Of a DNA stretch of 64,000 bases, positions 54,428-64,000 are shown piece after piece (within the stretch, counting starts at the first letter, position 1; each line of letters opens with the position of its first letter). The notes under the pieces are model-generated. The model ran no database searches, was not told the origin of the DNA, and was given only the letters and a program-made list of their open reading frames with translations. This DNA is from Medicago truncatula. Its lineage: Eukaryota; Streptophyta; Magnoliopsida; Fabales; Fabaceae. The stretch spans positions 19,565,001 to 19,629,000 of the forward strand of contig NC_053046.1 in NCBI RefSeq assembly GCF_003473485.1, given 5' to 3'. A program made the translations under genes and the position numbers.

Positions 54428-57400
54428 TTAATCTTCCATTCCAAATTCTGCAGGATCAGTACCAGGCTTTGCACCGATTGCAAAAAACTCAGTAATAATT
54501 TCCAAAGGCATGCCCTTTGTTTCAGGAACTTTTAAGTAAACAAATATCCATGAACTGATGCAGCCACCAACAAATAGAGAGAAGACACCGCCGAGACTGA
54601 GAAGTTGGAGCAAATAAGGGAATGTCAATGTGACAACCAACATGCAAGTCCAATTTGTAAGAGAAGTAAGGGAAATGCAGATTCCACGAACACTAGTCGG
54701 GAATATTTCTGAACAGATGATAGCGGGAATAATAGCAAGACCCATGCAGAAGACACTTTCATAGACCACAACACTGATAGCTGAAATCGATGCATCTAGG
54801 ACAGGGTTGAGTTGAAAAAACTGTCTCAGTACTAGTACTAGTAGACATATTATCAAAATCGGTATCGTGTACAGCATGATTGACCTGTCACGAGAAAATG
54901 AACAATGTTGGATTATATGCATTTATAGGATACCGTCTAGATTAACAAAAGTACGCCATCAAAGGCCAAAAGATAGGAAAAAGTACTTGTAAACATACAA
55001 ATTAAGCTAATCTACTGGCATAAGTACTTGTGAAATTGTATGGGAGAGTTTATAGAAACAACTTATTACATGTTAATAACTGGTGTTTTCAGCTTACTTT
55101 CACAAAAACTGAAATAGCTAATCTACTGAGTCATAGTTTTAAACATACCTTCTGCCGGCAACATCCATGAGCCTTACCGAAATAGCTATGCAAGGAAGCA
55201 TACAGAATGATGTAATAATATTAACAAGAAAAGAAGCAGATATTGAGCTGATGCCTAAATTTGATAGAAGAGATCCTACTCCTGCCTGCTCAAGAATCTG
55301 AGGAGCATAGAATAGAAATCCATTTATGCCAGCAGCCTGCAATGTGTATTATTGATTATCAGAAGAAAGAAATAAGTTGGTTTATAATCAATTATCGAAT
55401 GATACACAGCGCAAAAAAGTTGTACCTGTTGAAGAATTTGAAGTCCGATTCCAACAATTAATGCACGCTTGACACCTGGTTCTAAAAGAGTTCTCCACTT
55501 TGGCCCTTTTGCAACGACTTCTGACATACTCAACGCACTCCGGCTGACTATACCAGCAGCCTGAAAAGCTTCGCCACTATCCATAGCCATGTCAATGTCA
55601 TTGCCAGAAGTTGAAACAACCGAAATATGCGGAGACTGAGACACTGCAGCCGCAGAAGGATCTACATGCATATAAACTCTTTGGAGTCCTTCTCTTTTCC
55701 CACCCATTGCATCATCAGTTGATTTGTAAACCAATTTCCAACCTCCACCGATGTCTGTATTTCTCGGTATTTCAACATCATTTCCATGAACCAAACTGCT
55801 ATTGCTTCTCATGCTTAACATGTCCTTAGATCCATAAGCCCTATCAGCATTGCCGTGAAATGGATTCAATGGAGCACGCAGGCTGTCACTTGTACCGAAT
55901 GGGCTAGACTCTAAATCTCCCGTGCTAGAGATACTATTAGCATTGTTAATCAACATGCTGTTCAAACGGCTGTTCTCGATGAGAGTACTCTCGTGCAAAC
56001 TGCCAAATAGGTTAACAATAGGATCTTTGAAATTAGAAGCTGTTTGAGATGAAATGCTTCCCTGCTGAGACAATATACTGCGAGATGCCATGCTTTCGTG
56101 CATAGACAGCATACTGCGCGATAGCATGCTACCTTGTCCATTCACTTGAGCAACCATTGTAACTTCCTCATTAGCTCCATATAATTTTATATAATCTTTT
56201 CCATCTTCTTTGTTGACGAGGATCTCACTAGCCGGAGAAACTACATATTCTTCAATGGACATGTCTTCCCCCCCAGGACTGAGACCCTCCGCAAGCAAAG
56301 CCAACTCCCCTAAAAATCAAACACAATTCACTTCTAATTAGTTGAAATACATGACAACAATCAAGCCTTGTTTTAGTAGGTGGAGACAACTACATAAATC
56401 AAACTACGACGCAGTAATATTCTATCCTAAAGATTTTCTTGGATTATCTTTATTAAGATTATGTAGTGTTATAAGAACTTCTGAAATCTTATTAAAACAA
56501 TTTATGACATTTACAAAGTATTTTAATCTTTTTTCTATAAACTCTTCAAGATGGTTTTGGAAAACAATGTATACTTATATAAAAGTAAATAAAAAAAAAT
56601 AACTTCATTTCATCTTTAGTTATAAAAATAACTTATACATAATCCATTATATGATAAGTGCTTATATCCTAAGTGTTTAATTAAGTTGTTATTGGAAACA
56701 TGAGCTAAATTAAATCATGGGCTAATCAATTGAATAATAATGATTCGAAAAACATAAAGCTAACAATAAAAGGCAAAGGCTAAATGTAACCTGAGACATC
56801 ATTAACACGTCGAAGTCTTTTCAAAACTTTCTCAGCCTCAACGATTCGACCTTTGCTTACAAGCCACCGAGGGGATTCGGGGAGATAAAACACAGTCAGC
56901 AAAAAATAAACAACAGAAGGAATAGAAATAACACTAAGCATAACTCTCCAACTAGGCGATGGCATCAAGGATATAATGAAAACAAGAATGTAAGCCAAAA
57001 ACATTCCAACGGAACAAGAAAATTGTGGAAGAGTGTTCAATTGTCCTCTTATATCAGGTGGTGCTATCTCAGATATGTAAAGAGGATTAAAAGTAACAGC
57101 AAGAGCAACGGCAGCGCCTTTGATAATCCTTGACAAGAGAATAACTGTAACATTACGAGCCCATAGCATTACCAAACCTCCAATGATATACATAACAGAA
57201 GATGTTATCAACATAGGTCTTCTTCCAACCAAATCAGAGATTGTTCCTGAAAACATGGTGACAACTGTTGCTGTTATAAAAGACACCGACACAATCAATC
57301 CTTCTAGTGTTGGATTCTTTTCCAGTTCAAATTCTTGTTTGATATAAGTCATAGCCCCTGCACAAGAGGCAAAAACACATTTTAAACTGAAAATACTATA

Positions 57401-57520
57401 CAAGCAAATGAGAAATGATTGAAAGAGAAGAAAAAAAAAACCTGCAATGGTAGAACTTTCCCATCCATTAAGTAAATTCCCAAGTGTAGCAGCAGCAGCA
57501 ATAATCACAACTTCCATCAT
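54428..57520 (-). CDS. tonoplast monosaccharide transporter (TST/TMT, MSSP family)
   Basis: Five exons, 57520-57442, 57357-56791, 56309-55426, 55336-55149 and 54884-54428, all with GT-AG introns and matching phases, encode 724 residues, the usual TST length. It is a 12-helix sugar/H+ antiporter of the major facilitator superfamily that loads glucose, fructose or sucrose into the vacuole. Visible motifs: AAAATLGNLLNGWESSTIAG in TM1, GRRPML at 71-76, SEIAPPDIRGQLNTLPQF, PESPRWLVSKGR at 186-197, then the very long hydrophilic loop (about 216-490, rich in Ser and MLSRSMLSMHES-like repeats, a phosphorylation site in TSTs), VKRALIVGIGLQILQQAAGI at 495-514, SEIFPTSVRGI and PETKGMPLEIITEFF near the end. 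Compared with the Arabidopsis proteins, TM1 has WESS instead of WDNA and the loop and the last helices are diverged, so its substrate may differ. Confidence 0.93.
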
Positions 57521-58680
57521 ATTTTTGATAGCAAGGTTTAAACAATTCCAACCTCAGGTGATTAAATTTTTCTGAATCAGTATAGTGTTGTTTGTGTTTG
57601 GTTCTCATGAATAATAAACAACTGTATCCTTCAAAAATCCTAGAAAAAAAGGAATACAGGTCTGCTAACAAACCCTAGAAAAAACCCTAAGTTTTTTTAC
57701 TAAAATAACCTTGAGCTCCAAAATGCTGCCTTTTTAAAATAGTGTTTTTTACTGAAATACCCTTAACCAACTCATTAAGAGAGAGAACCACGTGAAAGAT
57801 ATTCTTCTTTTCTTCCCCTTCATATTTGATCGAATTTATTGAACCCTAATTTGGATGGATCGAAGGCTGTAGCAGAAGGTGAATAAAAGGATTACGGATG
57901 TAGGGTTCATTGGTTCTTACAAAGGATTTTCATGTAAAATTTTGTTGTTAGCCTTCTTTTGTTAATTATGTGATTAAATAATTTATCTGAATTTGTTTAT
58001 GATTTTGTTCCTGTAATTTTTTGAAATTGTATTATTCCATTTTATGTTTGGAGGTGAATTGATATTTTAAATAGTAGTTCTCCTAATGTTATATATCATG
58101 ATTAGTTCTCTTGGTGGAAAGAGAGAAATGATGGAATGATAAAGTATGGTTGATATTTTGAAATATATGTTTCTATCATTCTCAATTTATTGATATTGAT
58201 ATGTTTCTTTGCATTTTTAAGAACTTATTTTTGAAGCATTTGGCATGAAGTGATTTTATTGATTTTTTATTTGTGTGTCATGACTTGCTAGCAAGGTTAT
58301 AAAAACTATAGTATTGATTTTGATTTGATTGATTTAGAATTTGAAATTGTCTCCACTCTTGTTACATTCTTCGATGCCTAAATATGTGTTTAGGTAATTG
58401 TTTCATTCACACGTCTAAATCAAATTCGTAATTTTTATTTGTAAAATATGGCCATTAATTAATTTTAGGACAAGTAGGAACAGGTCTCTCACTACAATAT
58501 TTTAATTTTAGAACGGTAATTGAAATAATAACCATGCTATTATACATTTTAAACTGATCTCTTACTACTCTTTCATGTCGACTCTCCTCTTTGTAATCCT
58601 TTTTTATTTTAATTTTTATATGTTCTATAAATCCTTCTTTTATATTTAAAATTCACTTGTCATGCTTTAAAATCACATGA
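57521..58680. other. transporter 5' region and intergenic sequence
   Basis: Holds the presumed 5' UTR and promoter of the minus-strand transporter gene. Two 'tttttactgaaatacccttaa/ttttactaaaataacctt' words lie at about 57694 and 57747. No gene is seen between 57.9 and 58.7 kb. Confidence 0.5.
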
Positions 58681-58689
58681 ATAGGGTAT

Positions 58690-59394
58690 TGAACGGGTAA
58701 TAAACAAGCTTCAACTTCAATGGTGTTATAAGCTTCACCAATCCTCTTCCAAAAACTATCTCCTCTTTAGAGCAACAAACTTTGAAATAGATGGATTGAT
58801 TTTTTTGTGCCATCGACCTTTAAGTGCCGTCGGTTTTCTCTCTTGAAAATTCTTGTCGCGATGGTTGTTATAAGCTTCACCAATCCTCTTCCAAAACTAT
58901 CTCCTCTTTGATCATTCCCAACAATTGGATCCTTTGAAATATTGAGCCATGATTGAATGAGAAGTTCATCCTCTTTTGGTTGAAATCTTGTTTTCAAAGT
59001 ATTCGCAACCGATCGATGTAGCTCCGACTTCTTCACAAAGATTAATTGTTTCCAAGCCATCTTGAGTGCAAGGTTGTGACGTTTCAATCTCTTGATCATT
59101 TAATTGGACACCACTATTTTCCATTTGAACTCCATGAGACATGGTGGGACTAGTTGATTGAGATGAAAAATGTTGATAGTGATATGGATAAGGTGGTGTA
59201 TGATATGGATAATTTCCAATGTGTGGGTTTGGGATAAAAGCATGATTTTGAAAATTTAGGTTAGGATGTGGGTTTGGGTTATTGGATGCATTTTCAAAGT
59301 AGGAGACATTTTGTTGATTTTGGATGCATGGAGGAATGCCACCATTTTGCAAGTAGTTGGACCAAGAATTATTGTGGTTGGGGTTCATTGGCAA
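58690..59394 (-). pseudogene. Myb/SANT-like protein (Harbinger ORF1 / GST-T3-like type), frameshifted
   Basis: From ATG at 59394 the minus strand encodes an Asn/Pro/His-rich leader (PYHTPPYPYHYQHFSSQS), then, after a frame change near 58980, the trihelix-like core FQPKEDELLIQSWLNISKDP with IVGNDQRGDSF. A one-base loss in a T run at about 58905 breaks the frame again; the next frame reads WKRIGEAYNNHRDKNF and ERKPTALKGRWHKKINPS. This core is found in plant proteins annotated as glutathione S-transferase T3-like and in Harbinger (PIF) accessory ORFs. A 50-bp piece (58863-58915) is duplicated at 58724-58770, where the T is kept. Inactive. Confidence 0.75.
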
Positions 59395-59980
59395 ATGAAA
59401 TGTGTAGAAGAAAAAATTAAAAAGAGATAAAATTAATAGTTCAAATTTAGACTATATGTGAATGAGAAATTATAATAGATTGAAATGGTTCATCACTTAA
59501 TTATTTCAACTTGCATTTTATAAGAAATAGTAAAAAAAATAAAAAAATAAAAAATGACCGTTGCAATCTTAACGTTGTACAACGGTAAAAAATTAATGTC
59601 ATATTTCAAAAATATGTCAATTTTTAATTCATTATAATATTATTTAGAGGTGTATGAATTTTGAATTGCTACCGTTGCCAAAGTATACCACGTATCCATT
59701 TTATACCACTCTTACCACATCAAATAGTGGTGTCTTTAATGACAAGCACTGTGGCATGGTTGAAAAAGCAACTTAAGCACCCCGCGATATTTGTGCTCTA
59801 AAGTATCCATGACCTCCTTCCTCTCGTGGTACTTGAAAATCATGAACAACACAACAATTTTTGGTTACATAAATAAATTCTTCCTTAGAAGGCTTCTCCT
59901 TCAGCTTTAGGATCACCTACAAGAATTTCATACAACAAGAACTTTGTTCGACCATTTCTTTTATGGGCATATGACTTTAA
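59395..59980. other. intergenic, no gene recognised
   Basis: AT-rich with no supported frame; from about 59790 the text may already belong to the 3' part of the Copia remnant to the right. Confidence 0.4.
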
Positions 59981-60394
59981 ATTTTTCTAAAGCTTTTATG
60001 AGATCTTGAAAATTTCCATTTTCTTGATGCTCACCAACTCTTATATCCTAACGTAAGGTATTTCCTTCTCCTAAACCATGGATATAGATCATATTTTTCT
60101 ACAGAGTCACCGCCAAGTAAAGATTTTGATAAACCAGTATAAAAGATTATTGAAATTTCTTCGTTGTCTTTATAAGGGGGAGACAAAAATGTGTAATGCA
60201 CTCTTTTTCCCTTAACCATGATTTTATCCCACTGAGTTTTCCTGGTAAAGTTTTTAATGAGGCAGATTAAGACACAAAAGGTTGTTGTAATCTTTTTCCT
60301 TTGCTAGAATTTTTTTTTCCATTGGGTTTTTCTCTAGTAAGGTTTTAATGAGGCACATCCTTCATGGACATTCAAGGGGGACTGTTATGAATAA
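59981..60394 (+). mobile_element. Copia 3' internal remnant with polypurine tract
   Basis: The repeated wording 'tgtaatgcactctttttccc', 'gggtttt(c/t)ctctagtaagg', 'ttttaatgaggca' (twice, 60252 and 60341) is the non-coding tail characteristic of a class of plant Copia elements. It ends with TTCAAGGGGGAC at 60382-60393, a polypurine tract directly before an LTR start. The coding region upstream is not preserved. Confidence 0.65.
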
Positions 60395-60669
60395 ATGCAA
60401 ATATGATGTGGATGACCATTGTCCCTAGACCTTATATATCCCTTAACTACTATGATTAAATGCCTTTATTTATTCCTATTGATATTTAGTCTCATGGCTG
60501 ACTCTTCATGTAACTGTAAGTTACAACTTTTGTATCCTATAAATATGACATACATTGTCATGTAAAGAACACACTTGTAAAGTAATGTAATATACTCTCT
60601 TCTTATCCCATTATCTCTTTCTCTCTACTCTTCTTCTATACAATGTAACTTTTGATTAATTTCATAATA
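60395..60669 (+). mobile_element. Copia 3' LTR, about 275 bp
   Basis: It starts TGTTATGAATAAATGC right after the polypurine tract and ends near TTCATAATA, giving a short inverted terminus TGTTATGA/TCATAATA with one mismatch. It contains a TATA-like 'cctataaatatgaca' at about 60535 and C/T-rich leader-like sequence. No 5' LTR is present in the window. Confidence 0.65.
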
Positions 60670-60931
60670 GTTGTACAAATATAATTTCTTTTATAATAAT
60701 GAATTATCGAAGAAAGTAAAAGATTATAAAAATGATAAAATGGGCCAAAATTATAAACTCCAAAAAGAGTAACTTAGAAAGGAAAAAAATAATAAGAATT
60801 AATATTGGATTGGATGTGTGGATCAGGCATAGCTGTCGCGTTGGGTGGGAGAAAACATTATTAATTCCCGTTTAAAAAACTGTCATAGGGTTATAGATTT
60901 AAAATGAAGAAAAATAAAACAAATGAAAAGT

Positions 60932-60955
60932 CGCTAGAAGGAGGGGTTGAACCTC

Positions 60956-60988
<33 letters not shown>

Positions 60989-61005
60989 AACTGAGCTATT
61001 CCAGC
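60932..61005 (-). tRNA. tRNA-Asn (anticodon GTT)
   Basis: The 74-nt minus-strand sequence folds as a canonical tRNA: acceptor stem GCTGGAA pairs with TTCTAGC (one G-T), and the D arm has AGCTCAGTTGGTTAGAGC (A box). The anticodon loop CTGTTAA carries GTT (60971-60969), and the T arm GGAGGTTCAACCCCTCC contains the B box GGTTCAACCCC. The discriminator base is G. There is no intron. A T4 run follows the 3' end (plus-strand AAAA at about 60926-60929), a pol III terminator. It lies 142 bp upstream of the PPR start codon on the opposite strand. Confidence 0.96.
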
Positions 61006-61147
61006 TTCTTGTATTTTAATTCGATAATAACGCATTATATTTTAATTATTCGTAATGAAAAGGACGCTAATGCTACGAACCCATCGCAACTCAGAGCAGA
61101 AGAATGAAAGGAGCAATAATAATCGAAATGGTCGAATGAAATGAATA

Positions 61148-63142
61148 ATGGCGAAAAAACTTATGAAGTTGAATGTTGTTCCAAATAGAACAAGATCATT
61201 CTCCTCTGAAACTCCATCTCTTTACTCATTTCTTCAACCTTCTTTATTCAAATTTAATCTCCATAATGATAATGATAATGATAATGAACCCCATAATCTC
61301 CCAACTTCACCACCCCAATCACTCTCTCTTACACATCAACAACTCACCACTCTTCAAACAACTCTCCACAAATCCCTTATCACTTCTCAAACCGACGAAG
61401 CTTGGAAATCTTTCAAAACCCTAACAACCCATCATTCCTTCCCACCTAAACCCCTCACTAATTCCCTTCTCACCCACTTATCCTCTCTTCCTGACAACAT
61501 TCTCAATCTCAAAAGAGCTTTCGCTTCAACCCTCTTTCTCATTCAAAAACACCCCAACCTCCTCGAATTCAATACAATTCATGCCATCCTTCTTTCCATT
61601 AAATCTGCCAACACTGCTCCCCCTGCTTTTTCACTTGTCAGATCAATGTTCAAATATCGTTTTTTCATTCCTTTTCATTTGTGGGGCGGCGTGCTCGTTG
61701 ATATTGCTAGAAACAATGACAACCTTGCTGCCTTTTTACCTCTTTTTGAAGAAAACTGCAGGGTTGCTTTCGATGAGAAACTGGAGTTTATGATACCTGA
61801 TGTTGCTTCTTGTAATGCTGCTCTTGAAGCCTGCTGTTTTTGCCTTCAATCGGTAACTGATGCTAACAGAGTTGTTGAAATTATGTCCAAGCTCGGTGTT
61901 AAGCCTGATGTGTTTAGTTTTGGATTTCTTGCTTATTTATATGCACTTAAAGGGTTACAAGATAAGATAGACGAGTTAAAAGTTTTGATGGTTGGTTTTG
62001 GCTACTCCAAAAACAATAAATGTTTTTATTCTAATTTGATTAGTGGCTATGTTAAGTCTGCTAATTTAGTTTCTGTAGAGTCGACAATTCTTAGCAGTTT
62101 GAATGATAGAGATGATGAGGGGGAAGTTTGGAGTTTTGATAGAGACACTTTTTGTTTAGTAGTTAAGGAATATCTTCATAAGGGAAATATTAAGGGTTTA
62201 GCTAATTTGATTATCGAAGCTCAAAAATTAGAGTCTTCGAATATCAAAGTTGACGAGTCTATAGGTTTTGGTATTGTTAATGCTTGTGTTAGTATTGGAT
62301 TATCAGACAAAGCGCATAATATTCTTGATGAGATGAATGCTTTGGGAGGCTCTGTGGGTCTTGGGGTCTATGTGCCGATCTTGAAGGCTTACTGCAAAGA
62401 GAATCGAACTGCGGAGGCTAGTCTATTGGTGACCGAGATTAGTAGTTCAGGTCTAAAGTTGGACGTGGAAACCTATGATGCTCTGATAGAAACATCCATG
62501 TCCGGTCAAGACTTTCAGTCGGTCTTTTCTCTGTTTAGGGACATGAGAGGGGCGAGGGTTCTTGATTTGAAAGGGAGTTACTTGACTATAATGACAGGTT
62601 TGATGGAGAATCATCGACCTGAATTGATGGCAGCTTTCTTAGATGAGGTGGTTGAGGATCCTCGTATTGAAGTGGGTACTCATGATTGGAATTCTATAAT
62701 CCACGCTTTTTGTAAAGCCGGGAGGCTAGAAGATGCAAGGAGAACTTTTAGAAGGATGACATTCCTGCAATTTGAGCCGAATGACCAAACATACTTGTCC
62801 CTGATTAACGGATATGTTTCGGCAGAAAAATATTTTGATGTAATGATGTTGTGGAATGAGGTTAAGCGAAAGTTAGCAGGGGATGGGCCGAAGGGGATCA
62901 AATTTGACCAGAATCTGGTTGATGCATTCTTGTATGCTATGGTCAAGGGAGGTTTCTTTGATGCTGTGATGCAAGTTGTGGAGAAATCTAAAGAGATGAA
63001 AATATTTGTTGATAAGTGGAGATACAAGCAAGCGTTCATGGAGACACATAAAAAGCTCAAAGTGGCCAGGTTAAGGAAAAAGAATGTCAGAAAAATGGAA
63101 GCGCTTATTGCTTTTAAGAATTGGGCTGGCTTAAATGCATGA
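61148..63142 (+). CDS. pentatricopeptide repeat (PPR) protein, probably mitochondrial
   Basis: Single-exon gene of 664 residues, as usual for plant PPR genes. The start (MAKKLMKLNVVPNRTRSFSS) is rich in Arg, Lys and Ser without acidic residues, like a mitochondrial transit peptide. P-type PPR motifs are seen at, for example, about residues 216-290 (DVASCNAALEACC, GVKPDVFSFGFLAYLYALKG), 370-450 (GFGIVNACVSIGLSDKAHNI, GLKLDVETYDALIETSMSGQ) and 510-560 (DWNSIIHAFCKAGRLEDARR, PNDQTYLSLINGYVSAEKYF). The tail is basic (LRKKNVRKMEAL). No E, DYW or SMR domain is present. P-class PPRs bind organellar RNA for processing, stabilisation or splicing; the target is unknown. It resembles the Arabidopsis At1g69290 type, from memory only. 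No damage seen. Confidence 0.93.
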   Translation: MAKKLMKLNVVPNRTRSFSSETPSLYSFLQPSLFKFNLHNDNDNDNEPHNLPTSPPQSLSLTHQQLTTLQTTLHKSLITSQTDEAWKSFKTLTTHHSFPPKPLTNSLLTHLSSLPDNILNLKRAFASTLFLIQKHPNLLEFNTIHAILLSIKSANTAPPAFSLVRSMFKYRFFIPFHLWGGVLVDIARNNDNLAAFLPLFEENCRVAFDEKLEFMIPDVASCNAALEACCFCLQSVTDANRVVEIMSKLGVKPDVFSFGFLAYLYALKGLQDKIDELKVLMVGFGYSKNNKCFYSNLISGYVKSANLVSVESTILSSLNDRDDEGEVWSFDRDTFCLVVKEYLHKGNIKGLANLIIEAQKLESSNIKVDESIGFGIVNACVSIGLSDKAHNILDEMNALGGSVGLGVYVPILKAYCKENRTAEASLLVTEISSSGLKLDVETYDALIETSMSGQDFQSVFSLFRDMRGARVLDLKGSYLTIMTGLMENHRPELMAAFLDEVVEDPRIEVGTHDWNSIIHAFCKAGRLEDARRTFRRMTFLQFEPNDQTYLSLINGYVSAEKYFDVMMLWNEVKRKLAGDGPKGIKFDQNLVDAFLYAMVKGGFFDAVMQVVEKSKEMKIFVDKWRYKQAFMETHKKLKVARLRKKNVRKMEALIAFKNWAGLNA

Positions 63143-64000
63143 ACTGTATCCACAGCTGAGTGACCTCTTATCCCATGGATTAAACAACCACTTCAGGATA
63201 AAACAGAATTTCTCTCTCTCTCGCCGTCGCTATTGAATCCGTGACTGTTGGTCTTACCGGTCTTGGTGGTTAGGGAAATGACAGTTAACGAAGGATTCAT
63301 TTCAAAATGGGAGTTCTTTCAAGAAGCGTGCTTTGATTTCACAAATTCAGAACACTTCAATTTTTTACATACTCTGATAACAACAGAAGTTTTACCTGGC
63401 GGGTACTCCACAATGTCCTACTCTTTGTATTATTATGTTATATAAAGCAATTGTTTGACAATCTTTTAATAAGTTTAGGTAGCTAATTATTGCATTTTGG
63501 TCTAAGTGTAGTCTAATCATTTTTACCATTTTGTTCTTTGTTCACTTCCATTTTTACTCATTGATTGTTGTCCTCAGGTGTTTTCTTTTACACAGAATAG
63601 GAACTGTAAACACACATTGAATCAATGAACTTCGTTATGAGATATGAACTTGTGCTGAATTATTGAGAACTTCTTGCTTGAAAACTTAATGACAGTTAAT
63701 CGTAAATTTCTGCATATCTGTGTCAGGATAAAGACAAATTTAATGACTACTATAATAGTTATTTCTACCTCAATTTGATCGATCATCTTTTTGGACATGT
63801 TTAAATAAATTTGGTGTAAGTCATGCTATGCTATAGATAAATCTTGTATGTCTTGGCAGAAACTAGTGAGCTCACTTCTAAACAAAAAAAAATTGGTTTA
63901 CCATATGATAATAGTCTCATTTAGAAAAGAAAAAAAATTTCATCAAAAACATTAGTTTCACATATTGCCAAGTTTTGAGTTAATAACAGCTGACTCAATT
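63143..64000. other. PPR 3' flank, no further gene
   Basis: Contains the presumed PPR 3' UTR and AT-rich sequence. An open stretch at 63248-63445 lacks known domains and is probably UTR. No repeat end is visible before the window stops. Confidence 0.5.

Noticed and set aside
62680..63153. 157-codon minus-strand frame
   Set aside because: Antisense of the PPR coding region; the plus strand has clear PPR motifs.

Overview
The window is nuclear DNA of a flowering plant: AT-rich, spliced genes with GT-AG introns, a eukaryotic tRNA gene with internal promoter boxes, and a dense layer of nested plant transposable elements. The mix of repeats (tRNA-derived SINEs, long TGTAAC...GTTACA LTRs, MULE-type MITEs) and of proteins (F-box/FBD, plant mobile domain) suggests a legume, most likely Medicago or a close relative; this species call is an inference.

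Apparently intact host genes are few. From left to right on the minus strand they are a single-exon CDR1-type aspartic protease (9.7-11.0 kb), two nearly identical three-exon F-box/LRR/FBD genes (17.7-19.6 and 34.6-36.4 kb) carried by a recent segmental duplication, and a five-exon tonoplast-type monosaccharide transporter of the TST/MSSP family (54.4-57.5 kb). A tRNA-Asn(GTT) gene (60.9-61.0 kb, minus) and a single-exon PPR protein gene (61.1-63.1 kb, plus) follow. A broken FBD fragment at 14.6-15.0 kb shows the F-box genes belong to a small local cluster.

Repeats fill the rest. 0-9.7 kb: a plant-mobile-domain remnant, hAT-like fragments, SINEs and a MULE MITE. 11-17 kb: a Helitron-like piece, CACTA remnants and a Copia gag/LTR remnant containing a foldback MITE. 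17.1-24.5 kb and 33.6-38.3 kb: the two duplication arms, each with its own later insertions. 24.5-33.5 kb: a broken Copia polyprotein split by a 1.9-kb MULE and by a 2.07-kb solo LTR. 38.3-53.1 kb: a decayed Ty3/gypsy pol, split by an 11.5-kb insertion.

That insertion is the most interesting locus. A non-autonomous gypsy element (TSD GCGCA) carries, inside its 5' LTR, a 6,964-bp Mutator-like element (TSD AAGAGGATG). The MULE encodes two divergent genes: a MuDR-type transposase, complete but for one in-frame stop, and an intact 637-codon plant mobile domain (PMD) protein. A 364-bp MITE (TSD TTGTAGATA) has landed just after the PMD stop codon. The motif CCCACTTGCGGGG recurs in both TIRs and in the central divergent promoter, as expected if transposase or PMD protein recognises one shared site. 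No CRISPR, phage or bacterial feature is present. Exon limits were worked out by hand from reading frame and splice signals; no database search was possible.
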